Source of the DNA: Deroplatys truncata
Lineage: Eukaryota; Arthropoda; Insecta; Mantodea; Mantidae
Direction: 5' to 3'
DNA length: 64,000 bases
Assembly (NCBI GenBank): GCA_030765065.1
Contig: CM060990.1
Span: forward strand, 11,655,501-11,719,500
Every line of letters starts with the position of its first letter. Within the stretch, counting starts at the first letter, position 1. The notes beneath the pieces were generated by a model. That model was given only the letters and a program-made list of their open reading frames with translations, was not told where the DNA came from and made no database searches. Position numbers and translations under genes: made by a program. Below are positions 9,808 through 23,690 of the stretch, in pieces.

Positions 9808-12800
9808 TGCAAACAAAGCAAGAAATAGGCTGCAAGTGTGTAACAATAAGGTTGATACTTCCTCCAAACAAAGCAGGAAATAGGCTGCAAGTGTGTAACA
9901 ATAAGGTTGATACTTCCTCCAAACAAAGCAAGAAATAGGCTGAAAGTGTGTAACAATAAGGTTGATACTTCCTCCAACAAAGCAGGAAATAGGCTGCAAG
10001 TGTTGTAACAATAAGGTTGATACTTCCTCGAAACAAAGGAAGTAATAGGCTGCAAGTGTGTAGCACTAAGGTTTATACATCCTCCAAACAAAGCAAGTAA
10101 TAGGCTGCAGGTGTGTAACAATAAGGTTGATACTTCCTCCAAACAAAGGAAGAAATAGGCAGCAAGTGTGTAGCCATAAAGTTGATACTTCCTCCAAACA
10201 AAGGAAGAAATAGGCTGCAAGTGTGTAGCAATAAAACTGATACTTCCTCCAAACAAAGGAAGTAATAGAATGCAAGTGTGTAGCAATAAAGTTGATACTT
10301 CCTCCAAACAAAGGAAGAAATAGGCTGCAAGTGTGTAACAATAAAGTTGATACTTCCTCCAAACAAAGGAAGTAATAGGCTACAAGTGTGTAGCAATAAA
10401 GTTGATACTTCCTCCAAACAAAGAAAGAAATAGGCTGCAAGTGTGTAACAACAAGGTTGATACTTCCTCCAAACAAAGGAAGTAATAAGCAACAAGTGTG
10501 TAGCAATAAAGTTGATACTTCCTCCAAACAAAGCAAGTAATAGGCTGCAAGTGTGAAACAATAAGGTTGATACTTCCTCCAAACAAAGAAAGTAATAGGC
10601 TGCAAGTGTGTATCAATAAGGTCGATACTTCCTCCAAACAAAGGAAGAAATAGGCTGCAAGTGTGAAACAATAAGGTTGATACTTCCTCCAAACAAAGCA
10701 AGTAATTGGCTGCAAGTGTGTAACATATAGGGTTTATGCTTCCTCCAAACGAAGGAAGTAATAGGCAGCAAGTGTGTAACAATAAGGTTGATACTTCCTC
10801 CAAACAAAGGAAGTAATAGGTTGCAAGTGTGTAACAATAAGGTTGATACTTCCTCCAAACAAAGCTAGTAATAGGTAGCAAGTGTGTAGCAATAAGGTTG
10901 ATACTTCCTCCAAACAAAGGAAGTAATAGGCAGCAAGTGTGTAACAATAAAGTTGATACTTCCTCCAAACAAAGGAAGTAATAGGCAGCAAGTGTGTAAC
11001 AATAAGGTTGATACTTCCTCCAAACAAAGAAAGTAATAGGCAGCAAGTGTGTAGCAATAAGGTTGATACTTCCTCCAAACAAAGAAAGAAATAGGCTGCA
11101 AGTGTGTAACAATAAGGTTGATACTTCCTCCAAACAAAGGAAGTAATAGACAACAAGTGTGTAGCAATAAAGTTGACACTTCCTCCAAACAAAGGAAGTA
11201 ATAGGCTGCAAGTGTGAAACAAAAAGGTTGATACTTCCTCTTAACAAAGAAAGTAATAGGCTGCAAGTGTGTATCAATAAAGTCGATACTTCCTCCAAAC
11301 AAAGGAAGAAATAGGCTGCAAGTGTGAAACAGTAAGGTTGATACTTCCTCCAAACAAAGGAAGTAATTGGCTGCAAGTGTGTAACAATAGGGTTTATGCT
11401 TCCTCCAACGTAAGGAAGTAATAGGCAGCAAGTGTGTAACAATAAGGTTCATACTTCCTCCAAAAAAAGGAAGAAATAGGCTGCAAGTGTGTAACAATAA
11501 GGTTGATACTTCCTCCAAACAAAGGAAGTAACAGGTTGCAAGTGTGTAACAATAAGGTTGAAACTTCCTCCAAACAAACCTAGTACTAGGCAGCAAGTGT
11601 GTAGCAATAAGGTTGATACTTCCTCCAAACAAAGGAAGTAATAGGCAGCAAGTGTGTAACAATAAAGTTGATACTTCCTCCAAACAAAGGAAGTAATAGG
11701 CAGCAAGTGTGTAGCAATAAGGTTGATACTTCCTCCAAACAACGGTAGTAATAGGCAGCAAGTGTGTAGCAATAAAGTTGATACTTCCTCCAAACAAAGG
11801 AAGTAATAAGCAGCAAGTGTGTAACAATAAGGTTGATACTTCCTCCAAACAAAGGAAGTAATAGGCTGCAAGTGTAACAATAAGGTTGATACTTCCTCCA
11901 AACAAAGGCAGAAATAGGCTGCAAGTGTGTAACAATAAGGTTGATACTTTCTCCAAACAAAGAAAGTAATAGGCTGAAAGTGTGTAACAATAAGGTTGAT
12001 ACTTCCTCCAAACAAAGGCAGAAATAGGCTGCAAGTGTGTAACAATAAGGTTGATACTTCCTCCAAACAAAGGAAGTAATGGGCAGCAAGTGTGTAACTA
12101 TAAGGTTGATACTTCCTCCAAACAAAGGTAGTAATAGGCTTCAAGTGTGTAACAATAAGGTTGATACTTCCTCCAAACAAAGGAAGTATAAGGCTGCAAG
12201 TGTGTAACAATAAGGTTGATACTTCCTATAAACAAAGGAAGTAATAGGCTGCAAGTGTGTAACTATAAGGTTGATACTTCCTGCAAACACAGGTAGTAAT
12301 AGGCTGCAAGTTTGTAACTATAAGGTTGATACTTCCTCCAAACAAAGAAAGTAATAGGCTGCAAGTGTGTAACAATGAGGTTGATACTTCCACCAAACAA
12401 ACGAAGTAATAGGCTGCAAGTGTGTAACAATAAGGTTGATACTTCCTCAAAACAAAGGCAGAAATAGGCTGCAAGTGTGTAACAATAAGGTTCATACTTC
12501 CTCCAAACAAAGGAAGTAATGGGCAGCAAGTGTGTAACTATAAGGTTGATACTTCCTCCAAATAAGGTAGTAATAGGCAGCAAGTGTGTAGCAATACGGT
12601 TGATACTTCCTCCAAACAAAGGAAGTAATAGGCTGCAAGTGTGTAACAATAAGGTTGATACTTCCTCCAAACAAAGGAAGTAACAGGCTGCAAGTATGTA
12701 GCAATAAGGTTGATATTTCCTCCAAACAAAAGAAATAAAAGGCTGCAAGTGTGTATCAATAAGGTTGATACTTCCTCCAAACAAAGCAAGTAATAGGCAG

Positions 12801-14749
12801 CAAGTGTGTAGCAATAAGGTTGGTACTTCCTCCAAACAAAGGAAGTAATTGGCTGCAAGTGTGTAACTATAAGGTTGATACTTCCTCCAAACAAAGGAAG
12901 TAATTGGCTGCAAGTTAGTAACAATAGGGTTTATGCTTCCTCCAAACAAAGCAAGAAATAGGCTGCAAGTGTGTAACAATAGGGTTTATGTTTCCTACAA
13001 ACAAAGCAAGAAATAGGCTGCAAGTGTGTAACAATAGGGTTTATGCTTCCTCCAAACAAAGCAAGAAATAGTTTGCAAGTGTGTTACAGTAAGGTTTATG
13101 CTTCCTCTAACAAAGGAAGAAATAGGCTGTAAGTGTGTAACAATAATGTTGATACTTCCTCCAAACGATGGAAGTAATAGGCTGCAAGTGTGTAACAACA
13201 AGGTTTATGCTTCCTCCAAACGAAGCAAGAAATAGGCTGCAAGTGTGTAACAATAGGGGTTATGCTTCCTCCAAACGAAGGAAGAAATAGGCTGCAAGTG
13301 TGTAACAATAAGGTTTATGCTTCCTCCAAACGAAGCAAGAAATAGGCTGCAAGTGTGTAACAATAAGGTTATGCTTCCTCAAACGAAGCAAGAGATAGGC
13401 TTCAAGTGTGTAACAATAGGGTTTATGCTTCCTCCAAACGAAGCAAGAAATAGGCTGCAAGTGTGTAACAATAAGGTTTATGCTTCCTCCAAACAAAGCA
13501 AGAAATGGGCTGCAAGTGTGTAACAATAGGGTTTATGCTTCCTCCAAACAAAGGAAGTAATAGGCTGCAAGCGTGTAACAATAAGTTTGATACTTCCTCC
13601 AAACGAAGGAACTAATAGGATGCAAGTGTGTAACTATATAGTTGATACTTCCTCCAAACAAAGAAAGTAATGGGCAGCAAGTGTGTAGCAATAAGGTTAA
13701 TACTTCCTCCAAAAAAGGAAGTAATAGGCTGAAGGTGTGTAACAATAAGATTGATACTTCCTCCGAACAAAGGAAGTAATAGGCTGAAAGTCTGTAACAA
13801 TAAGGTTGATACTTCCTACAAACAAAGGAAGAAATAGACTGCAAGTGTGTAACAATAAGGTTGATACTTCTTCCATACAAAGGAAGTAATTGGCTGCAAG
13901 TGTGTCACAATAGGGTTTATGTTTCCTACAAACGAAGGAAGTAATAGGCTGCAAGTGTGTAACAATAGGGTTTATGCTTCCTCCAAACAAAGGAAGTAAT
14001 AGGCTGCAAGTGTGTAACAATAGGGTTTATGGTTCCTCCAAACGAAGGAAGTAATAGGCTGCGAGTGTGTAACAAGAGGGTGTATGCTTCCGCCAAACGA
14101 AGGAAGTAATAAGCTGCAAGTGTGTAACAATAGGGTTTATGCTTCCTCCAAACGAAGGAAGTAATGGGCTGCAAGTGTGTAACAATAAGGTTTATGCTTC
14201 CTCCAAACGAAGGAAGTAATAGGCTGCAAGTGTGTAACAATAGGGTTTATGCTTCCTCCAAACGAGGATGTATTATGCTGCAAGTGTGTAACAATAGGGT
14301 TTATGCTTCCTCCAAACAAAGGAAGTAATAGGCTGCAGGTGTGTATTAATAAGTTTGATACTTCCTTCAAACAAAGGAAGCAATAGGTTGAAGGGTGTAA
14401 CAATAAGGTTGATACTTCCTCCAAACAAAGGAAGAAATAGACTGCAAGTGTGTAACAATAAGGTTGATACTTCCTCTAAACAAAGCAAGTAATTGGCTGC
14501 AAGTGTGTCACAATAGGGTTTATGTTTCCTACAAACGAAGGAAGTAATAGGCTGCAAGTGTGTAACAATAGGGTTTATGCTTCCTCCAAACAAAGGAAGT
14601 AATGGGCAGCAGGTGTGTAACAATAGGGTTTATGCTTCCTCCAAACAAAGGAAGTAAAAGGCTGCAAGTGTGTAACAATAGAGTTTATGCTTCCTCCAAA
14701 CAAAGGAAGTAATGGGCAACAAGTGTGTAACAATAAGGTTGATACTTCC
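9808..14749. repeat. Higher-order unit D2 (4,942 bp)
   Basis: Second copy of the ~4.94-kb unit, about 90 monomers. It corresponds base for base to D3 at an offset of 4,942. The one difference I noticed is at 11,963-11,964 (aa here, gt in D3 and in D1), so the change is private to D2. Confidence 0.88.
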
Positions 14750-17700
14750 TGCAAACAAAGCAAGAAATAGGCTGCAAGTGTGTAACAATAAGGTTGATAC
14801 TTCCTCCAAACAAAGCAGGAAATAGGCTGCAAGTGTGTAACAATAAGGTTGATACTTCCTCCAAACAAAGCAAGAAATAGGCTGAAAGTGTGTAACAATA
14901 AGGTTGATACTTCCTCCAACAAAGCAGGAAATAGGCTGCAAGTGTTGTAACAATAAGGTTGATACTTCCTCGAAACAAAGGAAGTAATAGGCTGCAAGTG
15001 TGTAGCACTAAGGTTTATACATCCTCCAAACAAAGCAAGTAATAGGCTGCAGGTGTGTAACAATAAGGTTGATACTTCCTCCAAACAAAGGAAGAAATAG
15101 GCAGCAAGTGTGTAGCCATAAAGTTGATACTTCCTCCAAACAAAGGAAGAAATAGGCTGCAAGTGTGTAGCAATAAAACTGATACTTCCTCCAAACAAAG
15201 GAAGTAATAGAATGCAAGTGTGTAGCAATAAAGTTGATACTTCCTCCAAACAAAGGAAGAAATAGGCTGCAAGTGTGTAACAATAAAGTTGATACTTCCT
15301 CCAAACAAAGGAAGTAATAGGCTACAAGTGTGTAGCAATAAAGTTGATACTTCCTCCAAACAAAGAAAGAAATAGGCTGCAAGTGTGTAACAACAAGGTT
15401 GATACTTCCTCCAAACAAAGGAAGTAATAAGCAACAAGTGTGTAGCAATAAAGTTGATACTTCCTCCAAACAAAGCAAGTAATAGGCTGCAAGTGTGAAA
15501 CAATAAGGTTGATACTTCCTCCAAACAAAGAAAGTAATAGGCTGCAAGTGTGTATCAATAAGGTCGATACTTCCTCCAAACAAAGGAAGAAATAGGCTGC
15601 AAGTGTGAAACAATAAGGTTGATACTTCCTCCAAACAAAGCAAGTAATTGGCTGCAAGTGTGTAACATATAGGGTTTATGCTTCCTCCAAACGAAGGAAG
15701 TAATAGGCAGCAAGTGTGTAACAATAAGGTTGATACTTCCTCCAAACAAAGGAAGTAATAGGTTGCAAGTGTGTAACAATAAGGTTGATACTTCCTCCAA
15801 ACAAAGCTAGTAATAGGTAGCAAGTGTGTAGCAATAAGGTTGATACTTCCTCCAAACAAAGGAAGTAATAGGCAGCAAGTGTGTAACAATAAAGTTGATA
15901 CTTCCTCCAAACAAAGGAAGTAATAGGCAGCAAGTGTGTAACAATAAGGTTGATACTTCCTCCAAACAAAGAAAGTAATAGGCAGCAAGTGTGTAGCAAT
16001 AAGGTTGATACTTCCTCCAAACAAAGAAAGAAATAGGCTGCAAGTGTGTAACAATAAGGTTGATACTTCCTCCAAACAAAGGAAGTAATAGACAACAAGT
16101 GTGTAGCAATAAAGTTGACACTTCCTCCAAACAAAGGAAGTAATAGGCTGCAAGTGTGAAACAAAAAGGTTGATACTTCCTCTTAACAAAGAAAGTAATA
16201 GGCTGCAAGTGTGTATCAATAAAGTCGATACTTCCTCCAAACAAAGGAAGAAATAGGCTGCAAGTGTGAAACAGTAAGGTTGATACTTCCTCCAAACAAA
16301 GGAAGTAATTGGCTGCAAGTGTGTAACAATAGGGTTTATGCTTCCTCCAACGTAAGGAAGTAATAGGCAGCAAGTGTGTAACAATAAGGTTCATACTTCC
16401 TCCAAAAAAAGGAAGAAATAGGCTGCAAGTGTGTAACAATAAGGTTGATACTTCCTCCAAACAAAGGAAGTAACAGGTTGCAAGTGTGTAACAATAAGGT
16501 TGAAACTTCCTCCAAACAAACCTAGTACTAGGCAGCAAGTGTGTAGCAATAAGGTTGATACTTCCTCCAAACAAAGGAAGTAATAGGCAGCAAGTGTGTA
16601 ACAATAAAGTTGATACTTCCTCCAAACAAAGGAAGTAATAGGCAGCAAGTGTGTAGCAATAAGGTTGATACTTCCTCCAAACAACGGTAGTAATAGGCAG
16701 CAAGTGTGTAGCAATAAAGTTGATACTTCCTCCAAACAAAGGAAGTAATAAGCAGCAAGTGTGTAACAATAAGGTTGATACTTCCTCCAAACAAAGGAAG
16801 TAATAGGCTGCAAGTGTAACAATAAGGTTGATACTTCCTCCAAACAAAGGCAGAAATAGGCTGCAAGTGTGTAACAATAAGGTTGATACTTTCTCCAAAC
16901 AAAGGTAGTAATAGGCTGAAAGTGTGTAACAATAAGGTTGATACTTCCTCCAAACAAAGGCAGAAATAGGCTGCAAGTGTGTAACAATAAGGTTGATACT
17001 TCCTCCAAACAAAGGAAGTAATGGGCAGCAAGTGTGTAACTATAAGGTTGATACTTCCTCCAAACAAAGGTAGTAATAGGCTTCAAGTGTGTAACAATAA
17101 GGTTGATACTTCCTCCAAACAAAGGAAGTATAAGGCTGCAAGTGTGTAACAATAAGGTTGATACTTCCTATAAACAAAGGAAGTAATAGGCTGCAAGTGT
17201 GTAACTATAAGGTTGATACTTCCTGCAAACACAGGTAGTAATAGGCTGCAAGTTTGTAACTATAAGGTTGATACTTCCTCCAAACAAAGAAAGTAATAGG
17301 CTGCAAGTGTGTAACAATGAGGTTGATACTTCCACCAAACAAACGAAGTAATAGGCTGCAAGTGTGTAACAATAAGGTTGATACTTCCTCAAAACAAAGG
17401 CAGAAATAGGCTGCAAGTGTGTAACAATAAGGTTCATACTTCCTCCAAACAAAGGAAGTAATGGGCAGCAAGTGTGTAACTATAAGGTTGATACTTCCTC
17501 CAAATAAGGTAGTAATAGGCAGCAAGTGTGTAGCAATACGGTTGATACTTCCTCCAAACAAAGGAAGTAATAGGCTGCAAGTGTGTAACAATAAGGTTGA
17601 TACTTCCTCCAAACAAAGGAAGTAACAGGCTGCAAGTATGTAGCAATAAGGTTGATATTTCCTCCAAACAAAAGAAATAAAAGGCTGCAAGTGTGTATCA

Positions 17701-19691
17701 ATAAGGTTGATACTTCCTCCAAACAAAGCAAGTAATAGGCAGCAAGTGTGTAGCAATAAGGTTGGTACTTCCTCCAAACAAAGGAAGTAATTGGCTGCAA
17801 GTGTGTAACTATAAGGTTGATACTTCCTCCAAACAAAGGAAGTAATTGGCTGCAAGTTAGTAACAATAGGGTTTATGCTTCCTCCAAACAAAGCAAGAAA
17901 TAGGCTGCAAGTGTGTAACAATAGGGTTTATGTTTCCTACAAACAAAGCAAGAAATAGGCTGCAAGTGTGTAACAATAGGGTTTATGCTTCCTCCAAACA
18001 AAGCAAGAAATAGTTTGCAAGTGTGTTACAGTAAGGTTTATGCTTCCTCTAACAAAGGAAGAAATAGGCTGTAAGTGTGTAACAATAATGTTGATACTTC
18101 CTCCAAACGATGGAAGTAATAGGCTGCAAGTGTGTAACAACAAGGTTTATGCTTCCTCCAAACGAAGCAAGAAATAGGCTGCAAGTGTGTAACAATAGGG
18201 GTTATGCTTCCTCCAAACGAAGGAAGAAATAGGCTGCAAGTGTGTAACAATAAGGTTTATGCTTCCTCCAAACGAAGCAAGAAATAGGCTGCAAGTGTGT
18301 AACAATAAGGTTATGCTTCCTCAAACGAAGCAAGAGATAGGCTTCAAGTGTGTAACAATAGGGTTTATGCTTCCTCCAAACGAAGCAAGAAATAGGCTGC
18401 AAGTGTGTAACAATAAGGTTTATGCTTCCTCCAAACAAAGCAAGAAATGGGCTGCAAGTGTGTAACAATAGGGTTTATGCTTCCTCCAAACAAAGGAAGT
18501 AATAGGCTGCAAGCGTGTAACAATAAGTTTGATACTTCCTCCAAACGAAGGAACTAATAGGATGCAAGTGTGTAACTATATAGTTGATACTTCCTCCAAA
18601 CAAAGAAAGTAATGGGCAGCAAGTGTGTAGCAATAAGGTTAATACTTCCTCCAAAAAAGGAAGTAATAGGCTGAAGGTGTGTAACAATAAGATTGATACT
18701 TCCTCCGAACAAAGGAAGTAATAGGCTGAAAGTCTGTAACAATAAGGTTGATACTTCCTACAAACAAAGGAAGAAATAGACTGCAAGTGTGTAACAATAA
18801 GGTTGATACTTCTTCCATACAAAGGAAGTAATTGGCTGCAAGTGTGTCACAATAGGGTTTATGTTTCCTACAAACGAAGGAAGTAATAGGCTGCAAGTGT
18901 GTAACAATAGGGTTTATGCTTCCTCCAAACAAAGGAAGTAATAGGCTGCAAGTGTGTAACAATAGGGTTTATGGTTCCTCCAAACGAAGGAAGTAATAGG
19001 CTGCGAGTGTGTAACAAGAGGGTGTATGCTTCCGCCAAACGAAGGAAGTAATAAGCTGCAAGTGTGTAACAATAGGGTTTATGCTTCCTCCAAACGAAGG
19101 AAGTAATGGGCTGCAAGTGTGTAACAATAAGGTTTATGCTTCCTCCAAACGAAGGAAGTAATAGGCTGCAAGTGTGTAACAATAGGGTTTATGCTTCCTC
19201 CAAACGAGGATGTATTATGCTGCAAGTGTGTAACAATAGGGTTTATGCTTCCTCCAAACAAAGGAAGTAATAGGCTGCAGGTGTGTATTAATAAGTTTGA
19301 TACTTCCTTCAAACAAAGGAAGCAATAGGTTGAAGGGTGTAACAATAAGGTTGATACTTCCTCCAAACAAAGGAAGAAATAGACTGCAAGTGTGTAACAA
19401 TAAGGTTGATACTTCCTCTAAACAAAGCAAGTAATTGGCTGCAAGTGTGTCACAATAGGGTTTATGTTTCCTACAAACGAAGGAAGTAATAGGCTGCAAG
19501 TGTGTAACAATAGGGTTTATGCTTCCTCCAAACAAAGGAAGTAATGGGCAGCAGGTGTGTAACAATAGGGTTTATGCTTCCTCCAAACAAAGGAAGTAAA
19601 AGGCTGCAAGTGTGTAACAATAGAGTTTATGCTTCCTCCAAACAAAGGAAGTAATGGGCAACAAGTGTGTAACAATAAGGTTGATACTTCC
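14750..19691. repeat. Higher-order unit D3 (4,942 bp)
   Basis: Third copy, nearly identical to D2. Homology to the start of another unit stops at about 19,691, where the following monomers carry the gcaaagaaagg variant instead. The rightmost part (from about 18,950) also matches 29,608 onward at an offset of 10,658. The D and E blocks therefore share ancestry. Confidence 0.85.
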
Positions 19692-20830
19692 TGCAAAGAA
19701 AGGAAGTAATAGGTTGCAAGTGTGTAACAATAAGGTTGATGCTTCCTGCAAACAAAGGAAGTAATAGGCTGGAAGTGTGTAACAATAAGGTTGATACTTC
19801 CTCTAAACAAAGGAACTAATAGGCTGCAAGTGTGTAACAAAAGGATTGGTACTTCCTCCAAACAAAGGAAGTAATAGGCTGCAAGTGTGTAACAATCAGT
19901 TTGATACTTCCTAAAAACAAAGAAAGCAATAGGCTGCAAGTGTGTAACAATAGGATTGATACTTCCTCCAAACAAAGGAAGTAATAGGCTGCAAGTGTGT
20001 AACAATAAGGTTGATACTTCCTCCAAAAAAAGGAAGAAATAGGCTGCAAGTGTGTAATAAAAGGGTTATGTTTCCTCCAAACAAAGGAAAAAATAGGCTG
20101 CAAGTTTGTAACAATAGGGTTTATGCTTCCTCCAAACGAAGGAAGTAATAGGCTGCAAGTGTGTAACAATACGATTGATACTTCCTCCAACAAAGGAAGA
20201 AATAGGCATCAAGTGTGTAACAATAAGGTTGATACTTCCTCCAAAGGAAGGAAGTAATTGGCTGCAAGTGTGTGGCAATAAGGTCGATACTTCCTCCAAA
20301 CAAAGCAAGAAATAGGCTGCAAGTCTGTAACAATAAGATTTATGCTTCCTTCAAACAAAGAAAGAAATAGGCTGCAAGTGTGTAACAATAGGGTTTATGC
20401 TTCCTCCAAACGAAGGAAGTAATAGGCTGCAAGTGAGTAATAATAAGGTTGATATTTCCTCCAAAAAAGGAAATAATAGGCTGCAAGTGTGTAACCATAG
20501 GGTTTATGCTTCCTCCAAACGAAGGAAGAAATAGGCTGCAAGTGTGTAACCATAGGGTTTATGCTTCCTCCAAACGAAGGAAGTAATAGGCTGCAAGTGT
20601 GTAACAGTAGGGTTTATGCTTCCTCCAAACGAAGGAAGTAATTGGCTGCAAGTGTGTAACAATAAGGTTTATGCTTCCTTTCAAACGAAGGAAGTGATAG
20701 GCTGCAAGTGTGTAACAATAGGGTTTATGCTTCCTCCAAACGAAGGAAGTAATAGGCTGCAAGTGTGTAACAATAGGGTTTATGCTTTCTCCAAACGAAG
20801 GAAGTAATAGGCTGCAAGTGTGTAACAATC
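18950..20830. repeat. Segment shared with the 7-kb units (offset 10,658)
   Basis: The monomer order from about 18,950 to 20,830 recurs at 29,608-31,488 at a constant offset of 10,658. It recurs again at about 36,750-38,515 with small whole-monomer differences. It overlaps the end of D3, showing that different higher-order families have been joined by recombination. Confidence 0.7.
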
Positions 20831-20989
20831 GGGTTTATGCTTCCTCCAAACGAAGGAAGTATTTAGCTGCAAGTGTGTAACAATAGGGTTTATGCTTCCT
20901 CCAAACAAAGGAAGTAATGGGCTGCAAGTGTGTAACAATAAGGTTTATGCTTCCTTTCAAACGAAGGAAGTGATAGGCTGCAAGTGTGT

Positions 20990-23690
20990 AACAATAGGGT
21001 TTATGCTTCCTCCAAACGAAGGAAGTAATAGGCTGCAAGTGCGTAACAATAGGGTTTATGCTTCCTCCTAATGAATGAAGTAATAAGCTGCAGGTGTGTA
21101 ACAATAGGGTTTATGCTTCCTCCAAACGAAAGAAGTAATAGGCTGCAAGTGTGTAACAATAAGGTTGATATTTCCTCCAAACAAAGCAAGAAATAGGCTG
21201 CAAGTGTGTAACAATAAGGTTGATATTTCCTCCAAACAAAACAAGAAATAGGCTGCAAGTGTGTAACAATAGGGTTTATGCTTCCTCCAAACAAAGGAAG
21301 TAATGGGCTGCAAGTGTGTAACAATAAGGTTTATGCTTCCTTTCAAACGAAGGAAGTGATAGGCTGCAAGTGTGTAACAATAGGGTTTATGCTTCCTCAA
21401 ACGAAGGAAGTAATAGGCTGCAAGTGCGTAACAATAGGGTTTATGCTTCCTCCAAACGAAGGAAGTAATATGCTTCAAGTTTGTAACAATGGGGTTTATG
21501 CTTCCTCCAAACGAACGAAGTAATAGCCTGCAAGTGTGTAACAATAGGGTTTATGCTTCCTCCAAACGAATGATGTAATAAGCTGCAAGTGTGTAACAAT
21601 AGGGTTTATGCTTCCTCCAAACGAAGGAAGTAATAGGCTGCAAGTGTGTAGCAATAAAGTTGATACTACCTCCAAACAAAGGAAGTAATAGGCTGCAAGT
21701 GTGTAAAAATAAGGTTTATGCTTCCTCCAAACGAAGGAAGTAATAGGCTGCAAGTGTGTAACAATAAGGTTGATACTTCCTCCAAAGGAAGGAAGTAATT
21801 GGCTGCAAGTGTGTGGCAATAAGGTTGATACTTCCTCCAAACAAAGCAAGAAATAGGCTGCAAGTCTGTAACAATAAGGTTTATGCTTCCTTCAAACAAA
21901 GCAAGAAATAGGCTGCAAGTGTATAACAATAGGGTTTATGCTTCCTCCAAACGAAGGAAATAATAGGCTGAAAGTGAGTAATAATAAGGTTGATACTTCC
22001 TCCAAACAAAGGAAGTAATAGGCTGCAAGTGTGTAACAGTAGGGCTTATGCTTCCTCCAAACGAAGGAAGTAATGGGCTGCAAGTGTGTAACAATAAGGT
22101 TTATGCTTCCCTTCAAACGAAGGAAGTAATAGGCTGGAAGTGTGTAACAATAGGGTTTATGCTTCCTCCAAACGAAGGAAGTAATAGGCTGCAAGTGTGT
22201 AACAATAGGGTTTATGCTTCCTCCAAACAAAGGAAGTAATAGGCTGCAAGTGTGTAACAATAGGGTTTATGCTTCCTCCAAACAAAGGAAGCAATAGGTT
22301 GCAAGTGTGTAACAATAAGGTTGATACTTCCTCCAAACAAAGGAAGAAATAGACTGCAAGTGTGTAACAATGAGGTTGATACTTCCTCCAAACAAAGGAA
22401 GTAATTGGCTGCAAGTGTGTCACAATAGGGTTTATGTTTCCTACAAACGAGGATGTATTATGCTGCAAGTGTGTAACAATAGGGTTTATGCTTCCTCCAA
22501 ACAAAGGAAGCAATAGGTTGCAAGTGTGTAACAATAAGGTTGATACTTCCTCCAAACAAAGGAAGAAATAGACTGCAAGTGTGTAACAATGAGGTTGATA
22601 CTTCCTCCAAACAAAGGAAGTAATTGGCTGCAAGTGTGTCACAATAGGGTTTATGTTTCCTACAAACGAAGGAAGTAATAGGCTGCAAGTGTGTAACAAT
22701 AAGGTTTATGCTTCCTCCAAACAAAGGAAGTAATGGGCAGCAGGTGTGTAACAATAGGGTTTATGCTTCCTCCAAACAAAGGAAGTAATAGGCTGCAAGT
22801 GTATAACAATAAGGTTGATACTTCCTGCAAACAAAGGAAGTAATAGGCTGGAAGTGTGTAACAATAAGGTTGATACATCCTCTAAACAAAGGAAGTAATA
22901 GGCTGCAAGTGTGTAACAAAAGGATTGATACTTCCTCCAAACAAAGGAAGTAACTGGCAGCAAGTGTGTAACAATAATTTTGATACTTACTAAAAACAAA
23001 GGAAGCAATACGCTGCAAGTGTGTAACAATAAGATTGATACTTCCTCCAAACAAAGGAAGTAATAGGCTGCAAGTGTGTAACAAAAGGGTTATGTTTCCT
23101 CCAAACAAAGGAAAAAATAGGCTGCAAGTTTGTAACAATAAAGTTGATACATCCTCCAAACAAAGGAACAAATAGGCTGCAAGTGTGTAACAATAGGGTT
23201 TATGCTTCCTCCAAACGAAGGAAGTAACAGGCTGCAAGTGTGTAACAATACGATTGATACTTCCTCCAACAAAGGAAGAAATAGGCATCAAGTGTGTAAC
23301 AATAAGGTTGATACTTCCTCCAAAGGAAGGAAGTAAATGGCTGCATGTGTGTGGCAATAAGGTTGATACTTCCTCCAAACAAAGCAAGAAACAGGCTGCA
23401 AGTCTGTAACAATAAGATTTATGCTTCCTTCAAACAAAGCAAGAAATAGGCTGCAAGTGTGTAACAATAGGGTTTATGCTTCCTCCAAACGAAGGAAGTA
23501 ATAGGCTGCAAGTGAGTAATAATAAGGTTGATACTTCCTCCAAAAAGGAAATAATAGGCTGCAAGTGTGTAAAAATAAGGTTTATGCTTCCTCCAAACGG
23601 ATGAAGTAATAGGCTGCAAGTGTGTTACAATAAGGTTGATTATTCCTGCAAACGAAGGAAGTAATATGCTGCAAGTGTGTAACAATAGGG
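20990..23690. repeat. Block F1 of the 55-bp array, duplicated near 40-43 kb
   Basis: The variant monomer order here matches 39,940-43,190. The offset grows from 18,950 (left) through 19,061 and 19,171 to 19,500 (right) in steps close to multiples of 55. The same block has thus gained or lost whole monomers since duplication. Type B monomers predominate. Confidence 0.75.
22232..22669. repeat. Local ~219-bp tandem duplication (4 monomers)
   Basis: A four-monomer string containing the gcaataggttgcaag variant (22,291) and the ggatgtattatgctgc variant recurs about 219 bases later (22,510). Confidence 0.75.
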
